Positions 46,531-57,713 of a stretch of 64,000 nucleotides of DNA are shown piece after piece (within the stretch, counting starts at the first letter, position 1; every line of letters begins with the position of its first letter). Both the position numbers and the translations under genes were made by a program. Under the pieces are notes generated by a model. It did no database searches and had not been told where the DNA came from. It saw nothing but the letters and a program-made list of their open reading frames with translations. Source of the DNA: Phlebopus portentosus (Eukaryota; Basidiomycota; Agaricomycetes; Boletales; Boletinellaceae); NCBI GenBank assembly GCA_037892935.1, contig JAYXKI010000016.1, forward strand, positions 496,001-560,000. The letters are read 5' to 3'.

Positions 46531-47811
46531 TCAGAGAAGACGCCGTTTACTCGCACGTCTGTATCGTTTCAGCTTCGTCGACGAGTTTGACACTGAAGAT
46601 GAATCAGCTACGTGATGCGAGCTGACATGCGCATGTACTACATGCATCACACCAGGCGTTGGCTCTGGTGTAGGCCATGGTATAGCAAACCGCTTATCCA
46701 CAGTCAACGTCGGACGAACACCGGAGGTTGTCGAAACCGCAGCAGCAGTTGTAGTCGGCAAGACGGACAAGTCTGCACCCTGTCCATCGCTTCCGCCAAG
46801 AGCTGTGGCACGCGTCGACTCATTGGAGTTGTGCGAGATGTATATCCCAAACCCAATTGCACCGCCGATGACGATAAGGAGTAAGATACCGACTATCCAT
46901 ATCATTCGGGACATGTTTGTGGTAGCAGCCTGAGTCTTCTCGAGCCATGAACTACGTTTGAGTAAAATATTAGTGATTGTTTTATCAAAATTTGGGAGTA
47001 TGGATTGACCTAGAGCTCTTTCTGCTGCCTTCTTCCCTGACAACCATGCTAAACCTACGCCAGAAATCGTCACCTTTCTGTCCACGACGCGCAAGCGGCA
47101 GGTCTTCTTTCTGACAACGCATCATAGATTCAGACTCGAACTTGACACCGCTCTCATTCTGTCTTGTCGGCGGCCGAGCAAAGGCAGGTGTAATCGGAGT
47201 CATAGGAGGTTGCAAAGGGTGCGGCGTACTGGGGACGGACGAAGCCTGAAGAATGGAGATCGGAGCAACACCAGGCGGCTGCTGTCGCATTTGCGGCGAC
47301 ATTTGCTGAGCACGCTGGTGACCGACAGGCGTTGCGGCTGGCTCTGGCATTGTCAACGCGCTGACAGGCGCAGCATAACCAGGCTTCGGAGCCATGATGG
47401 GCACAGAAGGAAACTTGTTGAGCGACGACGGCAGCGAGATCTTCTCGTTGGAATCTTTCCTGATGTCACCGTGGTAGGCAATTGTCTCGTCGTCAGAGTC
47501 GTCGTCCACGTCGCCATTGAGAAGGCCAGCACCAATGTCCCCATAGCCAGACTGACGAGCGTGATTGGCGTCATGTTTATCGTTCAGATAATTATCATAC
47601 CTACATGAACATGTTAGGCACCACATACTGTTGGTTTTCAGATTACTTACACAGCGTATGCAGAGTCCGGTCTGTTATCCTGGGGTTTTGGTTGCCTAAG
47701 TCGACGCGTCTCTGCCGAAGGCGAATTGTCATATATGGAATCGGGCTCGTCAGTAGCAAAAGGAGGACGACCAGCCAAAGGTGCAGTTGTCTTTGAGATA
47801 TTGTTTGCCAT
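46531..47811 (-). CDS. Single-pass membrane protein with DDFWRRFS motif
   Basis: Conserved-looking Agaricomycete membrane protein of unknown function. Exons are 47811-47651 (MANNISKTTAPLAGRPPFAT), from 47600 to about 47010, and from about 46955 to 46531. The N-terminal half is long, Pro/Gln/Ser-rich and disordered with an acidic patch DDDSDDETIAYHGD. It is followed by a juxtamembrane block GQKGDDFWRRFSMVVREE and SSWLEKTQAATTNMSRM, then one helix MIWIVGILLLIVIGGAIGFG. The C-terminal part is Ser/Thr-rich with a basic end (KLKRYRRASKRRLL). No signal peptide is seen, so N-in/C-out orientation is likely. Divergent from BCKDH E1 alpha with 546 bases between. Confidence 0.8.
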
Positions 47812-48357
47812 CGAGAATGAATTAAAACGGTCGAACAAAAATCAGCAGTAAGGGTATATAAGAGTTGAACGAAAAAGGAAAGAAATGAGTGTCTTTTTCG
47901 AAAGAACGGACGCCTCGTTTTACAAGGCGAGAATAGGGAGAGAAGGGGTAGAGGCGCGAGAGATGGCTGCCTATTGACCGCCTGTAGAATCGAGGACGAC
48001 GAGGACGAGGATGAGGATGAGGTGGATGAAGAGAACAAGATAGAGACGACGACAAGAGCTGGGCGACACCAGCCGCGCCCAATTTGGCAACCGCTTCTCA
48101 TCACCCAATCACATCCTTCCCTTCATTATCTGCCAAGTCTGGTCCATCTGGTCATCCTTAACGTTGCCATTCCACGTCTCTTTTCCATATCTTCGTGTAT
48201 AACTAGAAGAATTATTCCTAAGAGTTTGTGTACCAGACCTGGATACGCGTCGCGTACAGTCTCAACCTCATCACGCGCCAATGATACTACCTTTGTTCCG
48301 TTCAGTTCACTAGCTTAGCTTCGGATCTCAATCTCTGCTACTAGTTCTCCTGCCGTC
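47812..48357. promoter_or_regulatory. Bidirectional promoter, membrane protein / BCKDH
   Basis: Shared 5' flank of divergent genes. It contains GAGGA-rich (equivalently TCCTC-rich) repeats around 47985-48035 and a purine-rich/pyrimidine-rich switch typical of basidiomycete divergent promoters. No defined operator was assigned. Confidence 0.45.
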
Positions 48358-50111
48358 ATGTTCTCACTAGTAACCAAGAGATCGTGTTCTCGTTCTGTCT
48401 CTGTATTTATACGGCACTTGGCAACTTCAGCACCTCAACATCCATCTGGACGTCATGGCCTCCTTCCTGGTACCGCTCAGTCCGCAATCACTTCTGATCT
48501 TCATTTCTTCAACTCAGTCATGGGCGACGACAAGCAGATACCAACTTACAGAGTGATAGGCAAAGATGGCAAGCTGATAGAAGGTGCTGAGCTTCCTCAG
48601 ATCGACGAAGACTTCTCCCGCAAGTTGTGAGTGTAATTGAAAGGCCAACTCTCGGGAGCTACTCATTTGCTGCAAAGGTACGAAACCATGTCAACTTTAC
48701 CTCTAATGGACAATGTATTGTATAATGTTCAACGGCAAGGCAAGATATCCTTCTATGTGAGTATCTATTCTCTGCTTTTACGAAATAATCTTGACCAACT
48801 TGCAGATGACTTCGGTTAGATCCCCGTCTATTTTAGTGGCATATACCAATGTCTAATTGCTTTTCATTCCAGTATGGCGAAGAAGCAAGTATCGTAGGCT
48901 CTGCGGCTGCTCTGGCAGCGGATGATGAGTATGTATCTCTGGATTCGTTTAGTGAATTACGTTTATATAAGGAATCTAGGGTGCTCGGCCAATATAGAGA
49001 AGCTGGAGTTCTCCTGTGGCGTGGCCTGACCCTAGAAGAATACATAAACCAGTGCGTAGGTAACGAAAGCGACGCGGCTACGAAAGGTCGACAGATGCCT
49101 GTTGTACGCAATTTCATGGACTAACACATTTATTCTATTCTTATGTTCTAATCAGCACATTGGTTCTCCAAAATATCACTTCCATACCATTTCGTCACCT
49201 TTAGCTACGCAGATTCCCCAAGCTGCAGGTGTTGGATATGCTCTGAAACAAGATCCCGAGCGCAGAGGGAAAAACTGCGCTGTTGTCTACTTCGGAGAAG
49301 GTGCCGCTAGTGAGGGCGACTTTCATGCTGGCATGCTACTCGCTTCCACCATTCCGTCCCCAACACTCTTCTTTGCTCGCAATAACGGCTTTGCTATTTC
49401 GACTCCCGCATCAGAGCAATTTCACGGGGACGGCATCGCGGCGCGCGGACCGGGTTATGGCATTGATACCATCCGTGTTGACGGGAATGATGTCCTTGCC
49501 GTCCTCGGTGCGATGAGAGTAGCGCGAGAGCGTTGCATATCCTCAGGACGTGCTGTACTTGTCGAAGCAATGACGTATCGTGTTGGGCATCATTCTACTT
49601 CAGACGACTCATTCGCATATCGTCCGCGCTCGGAGGTTGAAGGCTGGGTGCGTGGAGACAATCCTTTGGCACGCTTTCGGCTCTATCTAGAGTCCCGTGG
49701 TTGGTGGACCGACGCAGAGGAAAAGGACATGCGCGATCGCGTCAAAGGCGCAGTATTACAAGCCTTCAAGCGTGCGGAGAGTAAGAAACGGCACGAATTG
49801 TCGGAGCTATTCATAGACATCTATGCTGGATCCGAGCCTTGGAACATCGTGAGTATTTCTCGGTATCTGCTTTCGCCGCAGTGATCTTTCTCACGTCGAT
49901 CACGCTTTCGTTATCATCGTCGCCACGGCGTCATCGGATGCTATTGCTCAACTGTATTGCTGAACCGCGTTATCGTGGCTGCGAACAGCGAGAACAGCGC
50001 AAAGAACTAATCGCGTTACTCAGGAAATACGGCGACGCTTGGGAACCATGGAAGAAGGAGATGGCAAAGTTCAAAGGAACCGGACGAGAACTCCTAGAAC
50101 GTAGAAACTAA
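48358..50111 (+). CDS. BCKDHA: Branched-chain 2-oxoacid dehydrogenase E1 alpha subunit
   Basis: Mitochondrial thiamine-diphosphate enzyme subunit that decarboxylates the 2-oxoacids of Val, Leu and Ile. Exons are 48358-48626, 48678-48756, 48806-48814 (9 bases, encoding Met-Thr-Ser), 48873-48928, 48980-49103, 49156-49848 and 49989-50111, giving 450 residues with phase kept. The N-terminus [20 protein letters not shown] is a plausible mitochondrial leader. Landmarks are [39 protein letters not shown] and [20 protein letters not shown]. The ThDP/Mg motif starts [14 protein letters not shown] near residue 226 and closes with [10 protein letters not shown] about 30 residues later. The first acid of the motif is Glu where many homologues have Asp. 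[14 protein letters not shown] is the phosphorylation-loop region. The last intron (49849-49988) is longer than most here. Confidence 0.96.
48806..48814 (+). other. 9-base microexon of BCKDH E1 alpha
   Basis: ATGACTTCG encodes Met-Thr-Ser between two GT-AG introns and completes the conserved FYMTSYGEEA segment. Skipping it would keep frame but remove three conserved residues. Confidence 0.85.
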
Positions 50112-50342
50112 ATCAAATGAGTAACATGCTTCGAAAAATCGAATGACTTGAATCGAGTCTGCAACGAGTGCAGTTGTCGTAAGTCGTACATTATCCCGTT
50201 CTGGTCCTTTGATGCCAGAAACACATCATAGATCTTATGTCCGAGTTTTTATTTCCCAGGTACCTAGCATAGAAGGGCCTTGGCCAATAATGACATAGAG
50301 CCAATTTCCGAGAAGAACTACTTCTGTCGCCTTGGGATCCTT
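50112..50342. other. Short convergent spacer
   Basis: 3' flank of BCKDH E1 alpha. Nothing distinct was seen. Confidence 0.3.
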
Positions 50343-50766
50343 TCACATCGGGGTCTTTCCTTCACCGTCAAGTTCCCAAAAGATATCGTGCCTTAAAAGC
50401 TCCTCGGTCTGTACTTGCGCTAATCTCCCGGGCACAGACTGCGCAGACGAAGATCACTCTGAACACAGAGAAGAGCATGTCATCTGAAAAATTTCTGATT
50501 CGATAAAAGCTAACATAGGCGAAGAGAACTTCCTCAATCATCTCTGTCGTCGGTCTTACGACGATAGAACTTCGCCCTTCCTCATATACGAGTTGATCCG
50601 CAGTCTGCATCAGCACCTGAATCTCTGAAGAGTTTTATGTTCCCATCCGTACTCTTGGGTCAATTATGCACGAGTGTACCAATCATATCATCTGTATGGG
50701 CATCTGAGCTACTAACTACTGGCGGTAGCGATGCGGCGTTGCAAGCGTACTTGCGTCGCGGAACAT
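50343..50766 (-). CDS. Possible small protein gene, unrecognised, with frame breaks
   Basis: I do not recognise it, but the sequence looks coding. On the minus strand a start MFRDASTL (50766) is followed, after an apparent one-base slip, by SLPPVVSSSDAHTDDM. A GT-AG intron then leads in phase to EIQVLMQTADQLVYEEGRSS and IVVRPTTEMIEE. A second intron of about 71 bases leads to SDLRLRSLCPG and, after another slip, LAQVQTEELLRHDIFWELDG and EGKTPM with stop at 50345-50343. The product would be about 105 residues, soluble and acidic, with helical character. Two one-base slips in so short a gene suggest either assembly errors or decay. The 5' end is about 225 bases from the start of the plus-strand membrane protein gene. 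Confidence 0.45.
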
Positions 50767-50990
50767 GTTATCAACTCTCGAGTCTCTTGGTTGCATTGCC
50801 CCGGCACTACAAAGTATTCTCGGGTTCGTTTCGTTCTCGTTTTTTCATTTACCTTCACATATACATATTTCAACACTCTACACTCTTTTCTAGCGACGGT
50901 CTTTTCTCTTCTTTCATTACCTCGCGTTGACTGCTTGCAGGCGGGCGCAGGTCGCTCTGTGCATTCGACATTCGACGAGTTAGCGGTGCT

Positions 50991-53205
50991 ATGCATGCGA
51001 TCGCTGCGCTGTTCGCGTTGCTGCTGACGTTTGCCACGCAGAGCGTGTTTTGCTTCTTTAAGAATGTTAACTTCTCGACTCCCGAACAATGTGGACCATT
51101 CACAGTGGACTTCTCTAACGCGCCGGAGCCGCCGGTCTTACCGTTATCCCTCACAATCGTGCCGATCTCTGCAATTCCGATATCGATTCAACTCCCAGAA
51201 GACAGCTGGGACAATTCTACTAATGCGGGAACGGCGCGCATTACTTTCTTGCCCTTTTCCTCGGGAACGCGATTCATTGCTTCGTTGGATGACGGGACGG
51301 GAGCTAGTGTGGCGCTGGTATCGGATGTTATTGCTGTTCAAGATTCCAATGCCACAACTTGCCTGGGACCGAATCAGAAAAGTTTTCCCTTCTATTTTAT
51401 CCATGACGGAGATCTGAATCAATGCTCGCGCTTCAATGTCACGTTCAATCCTTCGATGATCAAAAATCCTCCGGCAATACGAGCATTTCTTCCTCGTTCT
51501 TTCTCTTTTCCCGTCAATGCGACAGATACTCCCGTTGCTACGATGACATTGGGCCCACATTCGTCTTCCAATGAAAAGGATAAAAGAGATGATGATAAAG
51601 GCAATGATAATGGCAAGGGAAAAGACAAGGATGATGGTGATGATGATGATGATGACGACGACGACAAGTCGGACAAGAGCAGCAGTGACAAAAGTGATAA
51701 TAATGATAGCGGGAAGGACGATAATGACAACGACAAGGACGATAATAACGGCACCAGCAGCAATAGTGGGAACAACAACGGCGGGTCCAATAACAACAGC
51801 GAGAACAGTAACAATGGCAGCGGCAATCCCTTCAACAATAGCAGCAATAACGATCCTTACTCACATGGTCCTTTCAACATCAGTAGCAAAGAATACCTGC
51901 TGAACATTATACATGGGTTTCAGGCGGTGCTCACTTTTGACGATGGAGATGGTCATCGAGGGTCATCCAAGCTCTTCACCGCAGGTGGGACTTCTAGTAG
52001 TCCCTCTGGTTGCTTCAAAGAAAGTTTCAACATCCCTTCGAGCACACCTGACACTAGCTCATCCTCATCTGCGGGAGAGGGTGGAAAGTCGGATGGGCTT
52101 TCAAGGCAAGTTTCTGCATTTATTCCCTTCATTCTGCTTATACCAATCTCAAATTCGCAGAACGGGCAAAATCGTTATAAGCGTCCTCGGAACCATTATC
52201 GGTGTTTCACTGGCAGTCATCCTGTTCATTCTCTGTCGAAAGCGGCGGAAGGCAAGAAAGGACTTAGAGAAGACCTCGTTCGTATTTACGGAAGACGTCG
52301 ATATGGGCAGTTCCTTCGCAACTACATTTGCGTCCCGTATTCGTGCTAGGATCTCGCACATGACGTATGGGAAGCGGAGTCTGCGCAGCTATCGCAGTTA
52401 CGGAGGCGGGAAAGACGGAGGGTCCATTTGGATCCCAACTTCGCCGATCGGGAGTCCCGCTCCATTGGCAAACTCACCGCAGGCTGAAAGGCGATCGTCC
52501 TGGATTGATTTCAGTGCGGTGCTAGGCAATGTCCCTCCCGAAGGTCTAGAAATGTCATCCGCTCGCTACAGTCGGACTTTGAGAGCGGGTGATATGGACA
52601 ACCCTATCACACTTCCGAGTCTTGAATTCAATTACCCTGCACCGCGCGTTTCTACTGATATGCATCGGCCAGATAAACCCGATGTTCCTGCACCGGCCGT
52701 GTCGCGATCATCAGAGAGCTCTCGTTTCCTTATGGGTTCAGGCTACTTATCCTCTCGCTCGTCAGGGACAGGGTTCGTTATGCGCAAAAACACGCGCTTG
52801 TTCATTCGGAACTCCTTACCGGCGCAGACAGTCAATTCTAACGGAAGACGTCACTCTGCTGCCATTTTATCAACCAACTTCTCGTCCTCAGGCTACATGC
52901 CCTCGAGATCATCAAGCGCGACCATGGATCGGGAACCAGAGCCACGACAGGTTAACAACGAGATCTACGTTAGCTCACCGATTCGTCCTGCTCCTAACAT
53001 ACCCGACAGTATATCCTCTTCTCAGTCCGACTCGGGAACGGTTCAAAGGCCATCAACGGTGATTACTCGAGACATCAGTTCGCGAATCTCAATCCTAAAA
53101 GGAAACCTTCGGCGAGATGGACCTCCCAGGGAACGAGGCCGAATTCTTCCTTTCCCGACTGTATCCCTCAGAGTGTCGCGTTCGCCGCGTTCGTCCCCTG
53201 GTTGA
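50991..53205 (+). CDS. Single-pass membrane protein with Asp/Asn-rich ectodomain
   Basis: Type I membrane protein of unknown function. Exon 1 (50991-52105) opens with a signal peptide MHAIAALFALLLTFATQSVF, then a domain of about 160 residues containing PEQCGPFTVDFS and CLGPNQKSFPFYFI, similar in style to fungal surface proteins with an N-terminal beta domain. A long low-complexity stretch of Asp, Asn, Ser and Lys follows (about 51590-51860, including a run of nine Asp). The intron 52106-52160 has a GC donor (AG|GCAAGT). Exon 2 starts with the membrane helix IVISVLGTIIGVSLAVILFI and then a basic RKRRKARK stop-transfer. The cytoplasmic tail of about 300 residues is Ser/Pro/Arg-rich. Convergent with the dioxygenase gene. 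Confidence 0.8.
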
Positions 53206-53620
53206 CCATCCTTGAATACTATTTGCTTTGGATAATGGATATTCTGAACTTTCATTTATACATATCTGTATGGCGTGCTCTGTGTCTGCTGCGTTTCTTT
53301 GGTTTGTTTTGTACCGTGTAAATTATCGCCATGAAGGCAATGGACTTTGTAATGTAATAGGTGTATTTCGTAGTCCTGGCCACTCTAAGTAATATACAAC
53401 GATACCTGTTTAAATATGAGTCTTTAAGAACATAAGTCGCTGTTTTTCGTGCATTTGTCGCTCAATCAATCTTATACACATTCGCAAACTAGTAAAGGAC
53501 AAAGAAACGTGCAATGTCTTTCAATGCAAATACTAGTATTCAATATTCCAAAGAGAGTGCACAAAAGCATTTGACAAAAGGTTTGAAATCAACATATCAA
53601 TTGGCTCAAATAAAGCACAT
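53206..53620. other. Tail-to-tail spacer
   Basis: Convergent 3' flanks of the Asp/Asn-rich membrane protein gene and the PhyH-type gene. AT-rich, no gene seen. Confidence 0.4.
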
Positions 53621-55027
53621 TCACGCGACAGCGATTGGTTGCGCAGATGGAATTGTTGACAATGTAGTCTCGTTGGCCTTCGCCTTGAGCTCCTCCAATC
53701 TCCTCTTCTCTTCCTCGAGCATCTTTTGCTGCGTCGCCACACGCGCGGGTACGATGTTTTTCCTCTCGGTCGTAATCCTAATGGTCAAAGAAGAACAGTC
53801 TAAGAAAATATTCGTAATCAAGGTATTTTTCGATCGACGTACTTGAAGTCCAGTCTGTTCACGCCGAGCTCTTTCAAGGTCTTCTTCTCCACGAGCGAGA
53901 AATCCTCCGGGTTTTCGCGGTTAAAGTTGAAAGGCTCCCTCAGACTAACGGGAGGGTTGGTAATAATCCGAGGGAGACGTAAATGATTCTTCGAAGCTGA
54001 ATGCAGCATAAGCTAAGAACCCAAAGACCATAGCCATTTAGACAGCAAAAGTCGAAGGGAGAAAACGTGAGTCTGCCTACAGGATGCATGAGAACAACGT
54101 CCCCTGGTTCGCCTGTAAGCTCCACAAAGTCCTTGCACCGCTTGACCTCCTTCAAATTAGACCAATACTCAGGATGGTCCTGATGATTCTCATACGTTGA
54201 CGTCGATGGCGTGAAAGATAATCCCGTAGGCAGAACGCCCTCCGGGTGAGCAGCTAGGTAGTTGGCTATTAAGCCTACTCCCTCGGGAGCAATGCACGTC
54301 CCTCCACCACGGGGAACGATGGGCGAGTAGATTGGAATAACGAGGAGAGCTTGTTCAGGTGAGTCAAGGTAGTGGACCTGTGCGTAACGGTATTAATGGA
54401 GCTCAAGCATATAAACAGAAAATAAGGAGAACTGACAAAGAAATCTCCATCGACATGCCAGTTATCCAGATCAGACGGATGGATATACTTATCTTCGCCT
54501 TCGTACTGCGGCGCACCGAGGTTGACAATGAAATTATCAGCCCAAAGTGCACCGTCAGGTGCGATGCGCTCTTCACCTCCCAAGAGGTCTTTCGTTGCAG
54601 CCCAAGCCTACGCACACATTATTGTAAAGAGAACAAACAATCAGCGATCTACGGAAGTAACAGAATCTGCTGAATAGTAGTGTCTGACCTTCGGCGCAAA
54701 CGTCTGTACCGATTCACGACGGTGCCAAGGCATGTGGACTTTCTCATTTGTCCAGGTACTCTTGTCGTTGGGATCCATGCCTAGACGAATCCAGACATTT
54801 TTCGTCCATTCTTCAACTTTTTCTTTACTAAATGCGTTCTTGATCACCACATAACTATATGAACATTCGCCTCAGTAATGATTGCGAACGCAGGTGGCAT
54901 GACATACCCCTTGTCCATGAAGAAGTCGACATCTTCTTCTGTGTCGGTACGAAGTGATTAGGACGATTCCGCTTATCATAAGGTAGGTTAACAACATACG
55001 AGTGAGTTGCTCGTATTTCCTCGTCAT
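53621..55027 (-). CDS. Phytanoyl-CoA dioxygenase (PhyH) family protein
   Basis: Probable non-haem Fe(II)/2-oxoglutarate dioxygenase; substrate unknown. The start MTRKYEQLT at 55027 joins in phase through short exons to QEDVDFFMDKG and YVVIKNAFSKEKVEEW. The iron site is visible as WHVDGDFF (His and Asp of the HxD motif), with a distal His candidate in MHPLMLHSASKNHLR, whose following Arg would bind 2-oxoglutarate. Other blocks are APDGALWADNFIVNLG, ALLVIPIYSPIVPRGGGT and ELTGEPGDVVLMHP. The last exon ends in a charged coiled segment KMLEEEKRRLEELKAKANE, unusual for the core family, then a stop at 53623-53621. About seven exons, no frame break seen. Similar proteins in fungi range from secondary metabolism to unknown roles. 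Confidence 0.85.
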
Positions 55028-55657
55028 GGTGTACTTAGATCAGATATCCCTATTCCCGCATTGGATCCTGTGAGGAGTCTGTATTTATATGTGCGGCGGG
55101 CCGGCCGGAAGAACATCGGATGCAGGGACCATATCATCTGCCTTCTCAATCTAAGGAGTCTTGAAAAATAGCGCCCTTAAAGCACAAGTCTTCGTGTCTT
55201 CGTGACGCCCAGCCTGACTGCATAGAGACTACAGGCCCTGACTTCCATCCACATCTCGAATCGAACGGGGTACCGACTTTTGAAGTCTAGTTGAGCACGT
55301 CCATTGTTGGCTTCACTCACCGAGCATGCTCGATCACATGTCCGGATAGACGGTTTTACAGTCGGTGGTCTTCTGACCTCCTTCTGCATGGTCTTTAATT
55401 AGTCCTGGTGGGAAACAGATTGGATTGGGGATAAAGTCGACATTGAGGTCTAAGCTTAGAACAACTTCTACCTAGCATTGCATTCGAGTATTGTACGAAG
55501 CTTCAATTGTGCAAAGGCGTAGTTTGCTGGAACATGTATAACAGCAGCATATGTCCTTGAAGAATCGTCCAAGCAATCCGTTAGAAGAGGCGTATTCGTT
55601 ATCATACAAAGGACACTCTTCCCCATGCGGCGGGTACGAGTATAATGGTAACGGAGT
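55028..55657. other. Intergenic upstream of the PhyH gene
   Basis: Promoter region of the minus-strand dioxygenase gene and 3' flank of the small gene at 55658-56081. No coding frame with support was seen. Confidence 0.35.
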
Positions 55658-56081
55658 TCATCGATTGAGGTCAGATTCGTCAAACGGGTCCCCGAACTCT
55701 GAAACAAAAAGTTTATGATAAGTCATAAGAAAGATTGAAGAGATCAAGATGCGAAACAAAAGGCCGAAATGAAACCCTACCTTGCTTGAGTTTCTCCATC
55801 AGTTCTACATCAACGAGCTCATCCCTCCTTCCACCTTCACGAGGTATGACGTCTGTCGCAGCCACGAAGCTTCTTTTCTCGCCATCGTCGCGTCTGCGTG
55901 CCTTTATATCTCTGGCCTGGGACGGGCTCGAGGCGAGCCGTCTTTTAGACAGATTGAGCTGCTGAGAAGTAGTGAATGAGGCTGCCTGGGGAATCTGGTC
56001 AGAGAAGATATCATCTGGAGGAGGCGACCCCGACGAGGGCGTCGAAGCTGATGGCGAAACTGGTTCTTGTGGCGAGTGCAT
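55658..56081 (-). CDS. Small hydrophilic protein, unknown function
   Basis: Two exons, 56081-55781 and 55698-55658, separated by an 82-base GT-AG intron that keeps phase. They give a protein of 113 residues. The N-terminal half is Pro/Ser-rich (MHSPQEPVSPSASTPSSGSP), then comes a basic stretch KARRRDDGEKRSF, and the end is acidic (VDVELMEKLKQEFGDPFDES). I do not recognise a family. The start codon lies 159 bases from that of the divergent K+/H+ exchange-related gene, so they likely share a promoter. Confidence 0.65.
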
Positions 56082-56240
56082 TGTCTGCGAGGTTGAGGTC
56101 GAGGAGAGAGAGAGACGCGTCGCACCAATAAGGACTCGGCAATTTGCGAGCCGGAAAGAGACGCGTCTTACCGTCGTCGTCAGCTCCTTGACCTGACGTC
56201 TTTTCTCCCTCCCATCTGCTCACTCCCGCTTATCCAAAGC
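56082..56240. promoter_or_regulatory. Compact bidirectional promoter
   Basis: 159 bases separate two divergent start codons. GAGAGAGAGA near 56105-56115 and other purine-rich stretches are present, but no defined factor site was assigned. Confidence 0.5.
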
Positions 56241-57395
56241 ATGTCCAAAGCGGCATCCTCAATAGCCAAGGCAGCGCGAATGCGTATCATCGCGTTACCA
56301 CTGACCTCCGAAGCATCCAACAGCGGTCTCCATACATACTACCACTTCCAGACTCCCCCGCCCGCAAAACCAAAGTCCGACAAGTCGATCCTAAAAAAGG
56401 CCACCGAGAAGACCGCAGAGCTCTGGGCTGCCTTTGGAAAGGCTCCAGAAGGTAGCTGGAAGGTAGGTTGGCAACCCTCTCTGAAAACTTACGTCTATGC
56501 TGACAATTTCTTTTTCTAATGAATTTTGCTTAGCACCGGACATTCACTCTCGGAGAGAGAATTATGGATCGTATCGAGTTCGAAGAGCTTTCTTTAAAAT
56601 CAATGGACCCTTCATTAGGTCCTAAACTGTCGAAATTCGGAAGGTCAAGCGTACGGCTTGAAGAAAAAGGCGCAACTCCGGTACGTGGCTGGTTTGCCGT
56701 TTATTTGTCCCTCTGAAGGCTAAGAGTCATTGAGACTCATATCCTTCATTTAAAAGATCCCGTTAATATATCCATCGTTTTATGAGCGAAAGACTCCTCC
56801 ACTGCTACATCTGCGAAGCTTATTAGAGAAGCGAACACCTAAGCATCAAAAAGGTTTCTACCTTTGGCTACTTGCCTCGCCTCTTACAGCGCCTTTCATA
56901 TTAGTTCGTGCGTGTCTGGTAGTCGCAAATAATCCGTTGAAGATGTTGACGAAATCTTGCAGCTATCATACCGAATCTTCCGGGGTTCTTCTGCTTGTGG
57001 AGATCTTGGCATCATTACAGAGGTATACTTCATTGCCTGTCGATGATGGTTCTTGTACCTGACGAGAATTTCTTCTAGCATATAAGGCTTCATCTTACTT
57101 AGAAGGTCTTGTGGACAAGGGAGCAATTCACCCTGAATCGAACGCTGTTCTGGACAAAATCTATGAAGAGCATCAACCAGCTTCACCGTCTTCATCGGAG
57201 TCGAGTTCAGGGCCCAATTCAAAACCACCACCAGATGAAGACAATGGTGAAGAGCGGATAGTCCTCAGCAGGGAGGCAGTTCCCAAGGTTGTTGGACTTT
57301 TTGAACTTCCGCCATCTGCTGCCTCGGATCTGTATCGAGCACTCGATCAGACGGAACATAGGCTCAGGAAGGCTCAAGCTCAAGCTCAATCGTGA
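56241..57395 (+). CDS. Mitochondrial K+/H+ exchange-related protein
   Basis: Fungal family (Pfam Mit_KHE1 type) implicated in potassium/proton exchange across the inner mitochondrial membrane. Five exons join in phase; the first is 56241-56463 and the stop is 57393-57395. The first exon starts MSKAASSIAKAARMRIIALP and contains SGLHTYYHFQTPPPAKPKSD and KATEKTAELWAAFGKAPEGS. The following exons read HRTFTLGERIMDRIEFEELS, IPLIYPSFYERKTPPLLHLR and the hydrophobic segment YLWLLASPLTAPFILVPIIP, which continues NLPGFFCLWRSWHHYRAYKA. The C-terminal quarter is acidic and then helical. Length about 265 residues. The inner-membrane location and transport role are family knowledge; only the hydrophobic segment is seen here. 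Confidence 0.88.
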
Positions 57396-57713
57396 TTTAT
57401 CGTAAAGTGAGTGTGATTGTTTCATTTACCTGTTTACTTTTACGAGGTGCTTGCAGGAATTCAATTAGCATACTTATATACATATACTATATATATATAG
57501 TGCTAGTACTATAGCTCGATGAAACTCTGCTCCACTGTAAACACGTCGAGCTCAATAAACACGAATAATCAATACTTTTCGAACGTTTTCGAACCATCCT
57601 TGAGGGTGTTGATTAGTCATTGCTTCTAAAGTGAGGTTGATCGACGGTGATTTTTGTGGCTCCGAATTCCCACCTTCTTTCTCTCTCGGTATACTTACTT
57701 CAATAGTTTCTGG
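57396..57713. other. Intergenic with AT microsatellite
   Basis: Contains a TA-rich microsatellite at about 57470-57505 (ACTATATATATATAG-like). The last 100 bases are the promoter of the F-box gene. Confidence 0.5.

Noticed and set aside
51419..51847. Antisense Leu/Ser/Pro-rich frame opposite the Asp/Asn tract
   Set aside because: Produced by the complement of repeated GAT/AAC codons; it looks like a membrane protein only by composition.
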